Assembly (NCBI GenBank): GCA_963513935.1
Contig: OY740767.1
Span: 80,650,060 to 80,714,059, forward strand
Source: Aphrophora alni
Lineage: Eukaryota; Arthropoda; Insecta; Hemiptera; Aphrophoridae
Reading direction: 5' to 3'
DNA: 64,000 nucleotides
Below, piece after piece: positions 36,770-49,729 of this stretch. Each line of letters opens with the position of its first letter. The first letter of the stretch is position 1. A program made the position numbers and the translations under genes. Under the pieces are notes generated by a model. That model was not told the origin of the DNA and searched no databases. It saw only the letters and a program-made list of their open reading frames with translations.

Positions 36770-37290
36770 ATAAAATATTATTGAGCTTTCTTACAAAAAT
36801 TATATTAAGCAAATTTATAAAAGTTACTGTTTTTCTACAAAAAAAAAAATTAAACAGGCTTATAAAAAATATTTTAAAATACCAATAAATTATACTGAGC
36901 TTGTGCATACAAATTATACTGTTTTTCAACGAAATTATATTGAGTACGCTTACAAAAACTGTTTTAATATCCCATTAAATTATACTGAGCTCACTTGCAA
37001 TTTTTTTTTTTTTAACAGAATTAAATTAAAAACGCTTACGAAATTATTTCAATATCCTATTGAATTATGCTGAGCTCACTCACAAAAATATGCTTGTTCA
37101 ACAAAATTATTTAAAGCATGCTTATATAAAATATTTTAATTTATCATTAAATTAAATAAAATTATACTGAACTATCTTGCAAAAAGTATACTGTTCTACA
37201 ACAAAGTATATTTATATTATTTAGAATAAAATATTAATTAAATTTATAAAAATTAAGAAATTTGCAATTCAATTATACTGAGCTCATTCG
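36770..37290 (+). repeat. degenerate ~85-114-bp minisatellite leading into the satellite
   Basis: Six diverged units marked by TATACTGAGCTCA-like sequence at about 36778, 36892, 36982, 37067, 37162 and 37273, each followed by CACAAAAATTATACTG and TTCAACAAAATTATA-like blocks. The last two units form the beginning of the first 618-bp unit. Confidence 0.8.
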
Positions 37291-40236
37291 CAAAGATTTC
37301 CTGTTAAGGTTATCCGATTCAATTCGGTCCAGCCCGGCTGGCCGAATTAGAATGATGCTATAGGCCTACATATTCTTTAAATGGAGGTGGCTACTCCGGT
37401 CCGCTTCGTTACATCACGATCATTCCGTGTTTTAAGGGTTTAGAAATCGAAATCTCCGGACATTATCGGAAATACCAAAAACATTGCTCTATTCGGATGT
37501 GAATGGAAGGATCTTGACGAAACAAAGCGGACCGAATCGGGCATACACGTATATAATTCATCTTAATTTGGCGGACCCGACCGTCCGTACCAAACCGTCT
37601 GAATCCCAGAATGTATTTTTTTTAAGTGGCATAGATCCAGTAGAGTATGGGGTCGAGTTCATAAAACCATGTTTCTGGTGTCAAAATGTTTAAGACAAGG
37701 GCGCCACGTAGTTTTAAAGGTATAGGCCCCACATAAAATTTCTAAAATGTAGAGGCTAAAACTATACAAAAAGTATAAGTAAAGTATTTAAACTATGCAA
37801 AAAGTATACTGTTCTACAACAAAGTATATTTATATTATTTAGAAAAAAATATTAATTAAATTTATAAAAATTAAGAAATTTGCAATTCAATTATACTGAG
37901 CTCATTCGCAAAGATTTCCTGTTAAGGTTATCCGATTCAATTCGGTCCAGCCCGGCTGGCCGAATTAGAATGATGCTATAAGCCTACATGTTCTTTAAAT
38001 GGAGGTGGCTACTCCGGTCCGCTTCGTTACATCACGATCATTCCGTGTTTTAAGGGTTTAGAAATCGAAATCTCCGGACATTATCGGAAATACCAAAAAC
38101 ATTGCTCTATTCGGATGTGAATGGAAGGATCTTGACGAAACAAAGCGGACCGAATCGGGCATACACGTATATAATTCATCTTAATTTGGCGGACCCGACC
38201 GTCCGTACCAAACCGTCTGAATCCCAGAATGTATTTTTTTTAAGTGGCATAGATCCAGTAGAGTATGGGGTCGAGTTCATAAAACCATGTTTCTGGTGTC
38301 AAAATGTTTAAGACAAGGGCGCCACGTAGTTTTAAAGGTATAGGCCCCACATAAAATTTCTAAAATGTAGAGGCTAAAACTATACAAAAAGTATAAGTAA
38401 AGTATTTAAACTATGCAAAAAGTATACTGTTCTACAACAAAGTATATTTATATTATTTAGAAAAAAATATTAATTAAATTTATAAAAATTAAGAAATTTG
38501 CAATTCAATTATACTGAGCTCATTCGCAAAGATTTCCTGTTAAGGTTATCCGATTCAATTCGGTCCAGCCCGGCTGGCCGAATTAGAATGATGCTATAAG
38601 CCTACATGTTCTTTAAATGGAGGTGGCTACTCCGGTCCGCTTCGTTACATCACGATCATTCCGTGTTTTAAGGGTTTAGAAATCGAAATCTCCGGACATT
38701 ATCGGAAATACCAAAAACATTGCTCTATTCGGATGTGAATGGAAGGATCTTGACGAAACAAAGCGGACCGAATCGGGCATACACGTATATAATTCATCTT
38801 AATTTGGCGGACCCGACCGTCCGTACCAAACCGTCTGAATCCCAGAATGTATTTTTTTTAAGTGGCATAGATCCAGTAGAGTATGGGGTCGAGTTCATAA
38901 AACCATGTTTCTGGTGTCAAAATGTTTAAGACAAGGGCGCCACGTAGTTTTAAAGGTATAGGCCCCACATAAAATTTCTAAAATGTAGAGGCTAAAACTA
39001 TACAAAAAGTATAAGTAAAGTATTTAAACTATGCAAAAAGTATACTGTTCTACAACAAAGTATATTTATATTATTTAGAAAAAAATATTAATTAAATTTA
39101 TAAAAATTAAGAAATTTGCAATTCAATTATACTGAGCTCATTCGCAAAGATTTCCTGTTAAGGTTATCCGATTCAATTCGGTCCAGCCCGGCTGGCCGAA
39201 TTAGAATGATGCTATAAGCCTACATGTTCTTTAAATGGAGGTGGCTACTCCGGTCCGCTTCGTTACATCACGATCATTCCGTGTTTTAAGGGTTTAGAAA
39301 TCGAAATCTCCGGACATTATCGGAAATACCAAAAACATTGCTCTATTCGGATGTGAATGGAAGGATCTTGACGAAACAAAGCGGACCGAATCGGGCATAC
39401 ACGTATAGAATTCATCTTAATTTGGCGGACCCGACCGTCCGTACCAAACCGTCTGAATCCCAGAATGTATTTTTTTTAAGTGGCATAGATCCAGTAGAGT
39501 ATGGGGTCGAGTTCATAAAACCATGTTTCTGGTGTCAAAATGTTTAAGACAAGGGCGCCACGTAGTTTTAAAGGTATAGGCCCCACATAAAATTTCTAAA
39601 ATGTAGAGGCTAAAACTATACAAAAAGTATAAGTAAAGTATTTAAACTATGCAAAAAGTATACTGTTCTACAACAAAGTATATTTATATTATTTAGAAAA
39701 AAATATTAATTAAATTTATAAAAATTAAGAAATTTGCAATTCAATTATACTGAGCTCATTCGCAAAGATTTCCTGTTAAGGTTATCCGATTCAATTCGGT
39801 CCAGCCCGGCTGGCCGAATTAGAATGATGCTATAAGCCTACATGTTCTTTAAATGGAGGTGGCTACTCCGGTCCGCTTCGTTACATCACGATCATTCCGT
39901 GTTTTAAGGGTTTAGAAATCGAAATCTCCGGACATTATCGGAAATACCAAAAACATTGCTCTATTCGGATGTGAATGGAAGGATCTTGACGAAACAAAGC
40001 GGACCGAATCGGGCATACACGTATAGAATTCATCTTAATTTGGCGGACCCGACCGTCCGTACCAAACCGTCTGAATCCCAGAATGTATTTTTTTTAAGTG
40101 GCATAGATCCAGTAGAGTATGGGGTCGAGTTCATAAAACCATGTTTCTGGTGTCAAAATGTTTAAGACAAGGGCGCTACGTAGTTTTAAAGGTATAGGCC
40201 CCACATAAAATTTCTAAAATGTAGAGGCTAAAACTA
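37171..40236 (+). repeat. 618-bp tandem satellite, five units
   Basis: Head-to-tail units start at about 37171, 37791, 38409, 39027 and 39645; the last is about 25 bp short. Units 2-5 are almost identical. Unit 1 differs at, for example, TAGGCCTACATATTC (others TAAGCCTACATGTTC). Units 1-3 have TATATAATTC where units 4-5 have TATAGAATTC. Each unit is a ~150-bp AT-rich head derived from the older minisatellite plus a ~430-bp core with much higher GC content. A 69-codon open frame starting at TTG recurs in every unit but has no ATG start or known domain, and is shared only because the units are identical. Confidence 0.97.
37321..37348. repeat. hairpin in satellite unit (repeated in all five units)
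   Basis: AATTCGG pairs with CCGAATT, and CCAGC with GCTGG, with one bulged T and a CCG loop. The same 28 bases occur at about 37939, 38557, 39175 and 39793. Confidence 0.9.
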
Positions 40237-40667
40237 CGAACTTACCTCTATGACCTGTTTTAATGATATGTAGCTCTGATTTCTAAAGTTCTCCATGAGA
40301 CAAACACAACCGTCCTTCCTTACGGCCCAACTCCCAAAAAAAAAATCCTGCCCTGTCCAATAAGTCAACCGCCTTATCTTGTTTACTTAGTAAGTCTCGA
40401 TGTCTATGGAACTGTTTATTTACAACGGTTTCAAGCTTCTGTTCTCTATATATTGGTCAGTATGTGTTTAATAACTTAACTGCATATAATTCCAGTTCAT
40501 GTAAAACAAAAACCTTGCAACATGCACAAAAATGGCCTGTCGTTCTGGGAAATTCAATGTGCCAGTTGTACATTGACCCAAGTGTGCTGAAAGAGAAACT
40601 TAAGCCAAAGAACTTTTACCCACACATTTTAACTGGTATAATGACAGAGAAAAGCAATATAAAATGA
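40237..40667. other. spacer between satellite and 3' duplication
   Basis: A 67-codon frame at 40464-40667 with a non-ATG start has no recognised motif. Otherwise nothing seen. Confidence 0.45.
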
Positions 40668-41210
40668 AAAATATTCATTTAATTTGTTTCAACTAAAAAC
40701 AAAAAACACAATTTTAAATATTGTAAAGTTGGAATAATAAAATATTATTAACTTACTAAATTATTCAAACTTACATAAGTTGCATAACATTTACATTTTT
40801 TGAAGAAAAAAATACATGAAAAGTTCTAACAAAGTATTGAGCCTTTGAACTAAATATAAAAAAAGTATAACTATACAAAAATATAACAGTAAGAAATAAG
40901 TGATTAAATTAATTAATATTAACAATTATGAGAAATATTCATTTAACTTGTTTCAATATAAAACAAAAATATAATTTCAAATATTGTAAAGTTGGAATAA
41001 TATAACATTATGAACTTACAAAATTATTCATACTTACATAAGTAAATATACATTTTATTTTTTATTTTTAATTACATGAACGAGTCTAAGAAAGTATTGT
41101 GCCTATGAACTAAATAAAAAAAATAATGTATAAAATTGGTAAATGTGTAAAATTCGAAAATGTTACAGTAAATAATAGGTGATTATTAATTATTTAATAC
41201 TAACAATATT
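40668..41210. repeat. diverged tandem duplication, two ~265-bp units
   Basis: Both units share AAATATTCATTTAA, AAATATTGTAAAGTTGGAAT, ACTTACATAAGT, TCTAAnAAAGTATTG and GTGATTA in the same order. They start near 40668 and 40930. The pair lies 3' of the recombinase gene. Confidence 0.85.
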
Positions 41211-41591
41211 TTTTTCTAAATAATAAATACATTGTACAATGACTATGTACTAAACATGTCAAATAATTCAAATTAACAGGTAAACTTTTCAAATGTTCGA
41301 CATGAAAGTTAATTAATTATAATGTAATGTATATATTTATTATACTAATTACTAAATTTTTTTTATATTTTTTTTTAAGCATTAGCAGTAGCAAAAATAT
41401 TACTTTTATTACCATTACCTTCTCGAGTCTTGACTTTCTGTTTTAAATTTTATTTTATCAAATGGCATTAAAAACTCAAAAGAGAGATAAAAATAATATG
41501 AGTTACTTATAAACTATGAAATAAAACACGTTACTCTATTTGTAATTTAAACACAACTGACGTATCATGTTTTAACAATTAACTGAATTGC

Positions 41592-44532
41592 TCAAGGCAA
41601 TTTTGTATAAATATTTTGCACAAAAACTTTAATTTTTAACCAATTTTTATTTTTTAGAAGTTCTTTATTTTTTGATATTAATAGCTCACATTCATTCTTC
41701 TTTGGAGGTATTTTATTTTTTATGTGCATCTTGAAAAAGTCATTTACAATTTTTTTTTGATCTGGAGACCAAGGTATTAACACTCGCTTTTTTTTAAAAG
41801 ATATTTTAGGCCTACTTTCTGAAAAAACATTTTCACCGTCATCTTTTCCACTATCTTGAGAAATATCATAATATTCTTTAGCGAGTTCTGCTACTTCTTC
41901 TTTATCAGAATTTCCATCTAGTAAATTTTCGTCCATGTCTAAATTGATTTCGTCTAACTTTTTACCTTTCCAATCAGCAGCTTTTCCTTCTTCCATCGCC
42001 AAGAGTAATTTACAAATTTTTGCCGTCTGGAAAACGTCATCTGGGAGTCGGTATTCACCTCTATGTATATGGTCAGTATGACCCATAAATGTAGCTAGTT
42101 GTTCAATATCACTCTCAGACATATTAAAAATCTGAGTGATGGTGGCTAAGTGCTTTCTTAAGCGAGTTGCGGTTAATGCGGTTGGGTTTTTTGCTCCACT
42201 TGATAAAGCCAATTTCTGTAACGTTTTATACCCAACAATTGGTGTTTGATAAAAAGGTTTTCCAAAAAGATATGGATTTTCAATCGTTCCAAACACGTGT
42301 GGTCGAGACTTGTGTAAAAGTTCCAGATGATCTTGGACATCGTTACTAAAGAGGACTGGTACGCCTCTACCTCTTTTGCCTCGAATCACAACTCTTCTAA
42401 ATCTCTTCATTAAAATTTTTTCAGAAGCTGTTACAACGTCGGAAAATTCTTCATAATTTGAAGATTTCTCATAACGAAGATACGTATTTAAATGCATCCT
42501 CTCCAATTCTCCCGGCCGCCTTCTGTTTAGTAGGAGTACTCTGCAATAAACAGTTTCAAGTAAATCGAGATATGCTTTACTATTTTGTGGATTAGACTCT
42601 AGTTCGGTCACTGCCTCTTTTCCTTTTTGAAGAAGATAGTCCTTAAAAATCTTTAAGTCACTTGCTAATGGAATAATTGTAAGTTTATTCCATTTTTTCA
42701 TATTTATATCATTAGACGCCTGCTTCGATATGTCGTAAAGCCAGTTGTTGTCCAATAATAAAATTGTGGTCTTTAAATCGGCTTCCGATTCCGCTGCAGT
42801 TTGCGAGTGATAGACGTGTTTTTCTTTTAAAGCAAAATTAATTGCTATATTGCAACAATCTTTTAAAGATTTTTTAATGTTTAGAGCAAATGTAGGTGAA
42901 GAAAATGTATTATTTACTTCACAATATTGTGAAATATTTTTAGTCGCTTGCAATATTGTATCATAATACTGAGGTCTTAAGGCTTCAAAAAGATTTGTAA
43001 CTTTACTTTCAAGTGTCTTTATCTCAATCAAAAGTTTTGAAAGTTCGCGCATCTTTCTGCTGGTAACGGTAATAAAATGTTTGTCCCGATGGCACTTTAA
43101 GTAACGAGATCCAAAGGCACAGATGAGGGCATCTTTCTTAGCAGCTACAGACACTTTGTCCGGACGCATTCGAGGGAAAACTTCAACTATGAGTTCCTGG
43201 TCAATTTTAAATGGAAATAAAATGTTTTTATTAGGGGTTAAATCATTTTTATTTGTGTTTTGTGGGCACCGTTTTTTATGGCGCCAAAGACTTTTCCTTG
43301 AATAAAACCCAAGACAATATTCACATGGCTGGCAATCAGTTACAAGTGCAACGTCAGGTTTCTTTACTGGTCTAACACAGTCATTAATATTTAACAAATA
43401 ATTTCCTTGTTTTCTAAGTTTTGCAATAATTTGTTTTCTTTCCGCGTTATTTTTTTTCATGGCCAAAAACTTTTGAACTTCCGTTTCTGCAGGGTGATTT
43501 CTAGCAAGATGTCTAGCGAAGTTATCGATACTAGACTCACAATAGATACAAAAAACTTTATTTCTTGTTCTCCGTTTTTTCTCGGGGCCCTTATTATTGG
43601 AAGATCGCGGAACACTTACAGAACTGCTAGTAATAGTTGGGGTTTTTGAATGTTCATACGTTTTTAAACTTTTGGAAGTCAAATCGTTTTCATCACATTC
43701 ATCTTCAGGGAGTAAATGACCTTGAACGTTTTCGAAATTAGTTTGCATTGGAGATGATTCAAGATTTTTCTGTGTACATGTATTTTTAGGTGGAAATGAT
43801 AACGCTCCAGAATTTTCTTCAGATCCACAGGTATTGTTTAAACTTGATGATTCAGTTTCATCTCCGGAAGGCAAATAATCAGGATCTTCATTATAATTAT
43901 AAGCAATTGGAGATAGATCAGGTGACACTGATACGTTTTGACTTATACACGAGTCCCTAGAATTTTCATTACATTCAATTTCAAAATATAATTCATCCGC
44001 AGAAGGCAAATAATTAGGATTTTTCTTGGAATCGTAATCATTTGGAGACTTTTGGGATGTCACAGAAACGGTTTTATTGTCAAATGATGATACTTTAGTG
44101 CTGTTATTACACTTATTTTTTAAAAGAAATTCTTCTGTTTCATCTCTTATAGGCAAATCATCAAGATTAATATCATTGGTAGAATTATGATATATTAGGG
44201 GAGTGGATACAATTTTGTTGAGTAATCCTGTTGACGAACCTGTAACAAAATGTACATACTTTTTTTAAACTTTTGGAATATAAAACTTTTGGAAGTCAAA
44301 TAGTTTTCATCAAATTCATCTTCAGGTAGTAAATAACACAAATAACGTATTGCATACCTTTCATGGCCTTGATTTTGTCCAACTCTGAAAGTACCTTTGT
44401 TGATTCATAATTGGGTATACTAAGCAGTTGTAAAATATCTCCATCTCTCTGCCTGCCGCTACTACTCGGTGTGTTATGCCTATTTTGTCCATCCTTTAAT
44501 TTTTCCATTATTCTTATTGTTCTCGGCAGCAT
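41592..44532 (-). CDS. Crypton-like tyrosine recombinase / zinc-finger protein, two exons
   Basis: The only convincing intact gene. Exon 1 is 44532-44358 (ATG, 58 codons plus 1 base) and exon 2 is 44239-41592. The borders AAAG|GTATGC and TTTTGTTACAG|GTTCG join in frame to give 940 residues. Residues 87-229 are acidic, with repeated YLPSxDE-like motifs. Zinc-finger-like motifs are CIYC...H...H (from 289) and CEYC...H...C (from 364). The tyrosine-recombinase core has R633 (RRPGE), K680 (RGKRGRG), R753 (TRLRKH), H779 (GHTDH) and catalytic Y788 (GEYRLP). The usual box II His is Thr750. A C-terminal W-rich helical, Myb-like segment spans 877-940 and is also conserved in the broken copy at 8.1-8.3 kb. 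Such proteins cut and rejoin DNA through a tyrosine. Whether this one is a Crypton-type element or a host gene is open. An acceptor-like TTTTCTTAG directly precedes the ATG, so a 5' noncoding exon is possible. AATAAA lies at 41454-41449. Confidence 0.85.
44240..44357 (-). other. intron of the recombinase gene, containing a copied exon segment
   Basis: 118 bp, GT-AG. About 52 bp of it (44284-44335) copies exon-2 coding sequence at 43667-43717 in the same orientation, with about three mismatches; further similarity continues toward the intron's 3' end. Reading through the intron from exon 1 meets a TGA, so retention would truncate the protein. Confidence 0.85.
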
Positions 44533-47128
44533 CTAAGAAAATTAACGAGATAGTTTAATCAATTTCACAATTTAATATGTTCAATTATTTAAAGAATTAT
44601 TAATTTTACATTACATTTGTACATTAAATAATAAGTAAATCCTACAAATACAAAGTTATATATATATATATATATGTACAAAACGTACATAAACTTTTAC
44701 ATAATACATTTTTGCAAGTTGTGATTATATCATATTTAAACCGGTATGACATCAGTTTAAAACTTAGGTATTTCATTTATATCCAAAATACAAGTACGAA
44801 GACTAACATTTTAATTTTAGAAGTATGTTTCCTTCTTTAGTAGAAATAAACAATAAATATTAATATTTAAAGATTATTTTAGACACATTTTTGAATAGGT
44901 TGTAGCTTACAAAGAATTAGCCTACTCAAATTCATTCGAGAGGCGATTTTTTTTAAATTAAAAGTTACAGTACTGGCTACGTTTTACATAGAAAGGTTTC
45001 ATATTTAATCTGTACTTTTCCATGAGGTAATTTGGTCATGTCAAGTCTGTTACCATTAGTAAATGGAATATTTTAAAAATAGTACTGTACAATGTATGCC
45101 GTATTGATTAATACATATTTAATTTCACAAACATAATATGTTACAAAATAATAGTTTTAATTGAATTGAATTAATTATCCATATCTAAATCTTTTGATCT
45201 CAAAGATTTAAGCCTATAATTAATTATTTTTTCAGCATATGCAAACAGTTTCAAAATGGAATCTATCTAAAACCGGCAAAAATAAAAGTTATTGGAATTA
45301 GGATGGGAAGAATGCACTCATTTTTATAAAATTTAGGCATAATCGTGTATTTTATTGCATTCTTTTCTGACTAAATAATCAAATACGAATTGTCTGAGTT
45401 AGGGAAACGGTTGTCAACTGATATCAATTCAGCCAAAAGGACGATACAAATAGACTAAAATTAAATGAAATAATAAAAGTTTAATTCTTCATTATATAAT
45501 TTCTAAAATGGATATATTTTATTCATCAATGGCAATTACATTAAATACTTTTTTGTGTGTACATTAACGTACATCTGAAAGATAATATAACTATAGAAAA
45601 TTTCCATTTATAGGCCTACACTATTAATCTTACTATCGGAAGTCTATATAATCTAAATTTATTTTAAGTAATTTTATTCTTCTAATTCTTAACTTTAAAA
45701 GAGATTAATAACTTCATTTGCGGTTACTATATTATTAAACATATTTGGAAAAAAATATTTAAATATACAGCAGTTTTACTTATACAAATTTTATTTTTCA
45801 GAGCATTTATAAATTATTATAACTCTTTTGAAATTGTAATTGTGTTTCCAAAATTCAAATATATATTATACTTAAGAATACTTTGTCATAATATATAAAG
45901 CAAAAGAAAATATGTAATACAAATATATAAAAAAACACTTCCTATACGAGTACTGTGTAACAATAACGGGAGCGTAAACTTTCATGCAACGTTTGTCAAA
46001 CAAAGAATTCTGACAAAACTATAATTCGTAGAAAAAACTTTTTCAAGTAAAAAAATTAGTTCATAAAACGTTGTCTTTCCCGCAAAAACCTTTTTTCAGA
46101 CTCAAAAAATACGAAAAATCTGTTTTGTTGTCACAGTCGGATCGGAATTTTTATTATTATTTTTTTTTCCATAAAGTTTGGTAAATTAATTTAGATTTTA
46201 AATATATGTATTGAATTGAAAAAAACATGATTCTATAATCCTGTGCAATTTAAATTTTGTAAAAAAAAATATTTTGATGGATTGAAACATTATTCATTAA
46301 CATTTTTTGGTGTAATTGAAACGTTCTCACTTGGTCAAAAGTTTCCGCATTATGCCTTGCATTCAACCAGACGTACTGTACTTCTAGTAGTTGTGGGAAG
46401 GTATAGACAACATAGGACAAATAAAACTGTCACGTTGTTATCAGAGGATAAATGATGCGTGTTGGAAGGGGAAAGTCTACCTATCTCTCTCTACCTCGCA
46501 CATTCTTCGTCTCATTCGCACAAGTTCTCCAAAAAAGGTCACCGTTTAATAAATCTATCAACAATACGTGCTGTGTAATTTCACACCCACAATTTTAGCC
46601 AAGTATGTACACACACACACAAAACAAATTAATTTAAAAAACAGAAGTTCTGTTGATTGAGAAAGGAGTTTTCTTCTTCTATTACTAAAATGGTCAGTTT
46701 TAATAATTAATGAGCTAATATTAATGTGCTGTGTAGAAAAAATTAACATAGGTGTATATTTGTATATATATATATATATATTGTTAATTTATCGGTCATT
46801 TGTTTACAAATACTATAAATAATAAACATTATCTTAATAACACAATACAATAACCTCTAATGTTAATATATTATGTTACATAATGAAATGTAACAAACCC
46901 AATATTATATTATGTTTTTGGGTGAAATTACATAATGAACAAAAAGTTAAAGAACTATAAAAATAAACACTTTCTTAAGGAATGTAACATACTGACCAAC
47001 TTACTTTATTTTAAACATAATTTAGTTATCAAAAGATGTTTCATAATATTTAAATATAAAATGTAAACATAGATATTTTTCTAATGACTTTAAAGTGCTT
47101 CTTTTCAATATAACTTTTCATACAACTA
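44533..47128. other. upstream flank of the recombinase gene, nothing recognised
   Basis: AT-rich, with short TA runs near 44657 and 46766. A less AT-rich patch near 46330-46530 contains pyrimidine-rich sequence. No exon with a convincing donor matching the gene was identified. Confidence 0.45.
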
Positions 47129-48015
<887 letters not shown>

Positions 48016-49729
48016 CCGCGATACTCGAACATACAATTTTATTTATTTCATTTAATAATTATCGGGATGAACATTTAAATTAGATTTGTTACTTCCCACT
48101 CTCATCCAGGAACATTATATTATTCAAACTACAACCAAAAAAAGTTATATTTTCAACGGGACACATGAAAATTAAATAAACATATTCTTCTCAAAATGTA
48201 ACTGAGGTAAAATACATTTTGTCTATGAATTAATACCTTGTAACTTTTATTATTAGTACTGCTCAAGTTTTACACAGAAAAATATAACATAGACATAAAA
48301 ATAATTATAAGTATACAAATACTGTAATTTGAATCAGATCTCGAGATGCGAAAACGGTAGCGTAATATTTTTATGGTTTCCCATTAAAAACATAGTAAAC
48401 ATTTTTTTTTAAATGGGTCATAAAAACGTTAAGTCGTTCTTTACTTTTATTTTTGCTGCCATTTTTAATTCTTTGAAGATATGACTAACCAAAAGGTTAA
48501 AATAAATCAAATAAATGTTCAGCATTAAGAAACTTACGATTAACCCTATTCGTCTATTCTGGTAGGTTACAGATGGACCTACAACTTAGTTGCGTAGGTT
48601 CAAACCTAGTTACTAAAGTTTTTTTTTACTGCGTGTAACTATCTCTTCTGACTTTATTAGTCTAATTGGAATACAGTAAAGAAGTTAACAATAATAATAA
48701 TAATACATTCGTACAAACTGATAATAAAATCAACTCTTTTAAGTATAGGCCTACTTATTAGGAACGTAAAAAATAACTACAACTGGCTTTATAATTCGTT
48801 AACAGCTCTAAGGACAATTAATTTGTATAAAAAATCAAAGTGCTGTTAACTTTACCACACAATTTCTGTCATGTTTATTACCCCCCATTAACAAACAAAA
48901 GGTTGGGACTAAGGGCTTTGTCGGCTACTGGTAGGTCGTAAATGCACAAGGGATGCTAGGTTTGATTTGTCAATACACTTAAGAAATAAGAAAAAACTTA
49001 AACATTAGGCGTACTACGACTATTGTTATGTATACATTTTTGACAAAATTTAATTTAATATCGTTACCAAAAACCAACTCGATTGTTACTGCACACAAAC
49101 AGGCTGCGCCTATATTGTATGATTTTTTTACCAAATTATGTCGTGTTTGGTATCATTCTTCTAATTTTTTCATTTACTGTACTTTTCAAATATTCGATGG
49201 AAATTTCCAAATTACGATCATGAAAAGAATGTTAATTTCCTATAGTGGGGATGCATAAATGAGACACAATATTAAATTTGCTGAAGGCGGAAGCGAGGCC
49301 TGGGGTTTAAACAGGTTCAAGTGGGTGTGTGTTACCTGAATAAATTACAATAGCTTGGACTTAGAACTCAAAAATATGTCTACAGAGAAAGTTATTTATT
49401 ACACGGCGGGTTGTTTGTAAGTAAAATAATTGTAAACAAGTAGAACTTTATGGTTTAGACAACTTACAGGTGGTCCTTTTCATGGGTCCAAAGTCCACTG
49501 ACACTTTTCTTACTGACGGAAGTGATATTTTTACTTTTCTAAAATTATCTGCCATAGTAATATTATATAGTTTACTAGCCTGCCCGATCCGGCTTTGCAC
49601 TGAGAGACAAATCAAACTTAAATGTATATTAACCAAAAAAATATACCAACAAATATATTTTACTATGTATTTCTTATGGGGATTTTTAGTAACAATTTAA
49701 TAAAACCATGTACAAATTTGTCATTATTT
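48016..49729. other. AT-rich DNA, nothing recognised
   Basis: No supported gene. One TAGGCCTA at 48745. Pairs of open frames at 49448-49700 on opposite strands have no motif. Confidence 0.45.

Noticed and set aside
37484..40165. Five identical 69-codon open frames as a tandem gene family
   Set aside because: They start at TTG, have no domain, and are identical only because the satellite units are.
36770..40236. CRISPR-like array
   Set aside because: Units are 85-618 bp tandem satellites without short repeats and unique spacers, in a eukaryotic context.
42167..43649. Plus-strand frames of 60-80 codons inside the recombinase gene
   Set aside because: Antisense shadows of exon 2.
41592..44156. 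Recombinase protein starting within exon 2
   Set aside because: The codon at 44156 is TTG, and an upstream exon with a good donor and acceptor joins in frame, giving an ATG at 44532.
48590..48620. tRNA-like GTAGGTTCAAACCTAG
   Set aside because: No acceptor or anticodon stems around it; no tRNA fold found.
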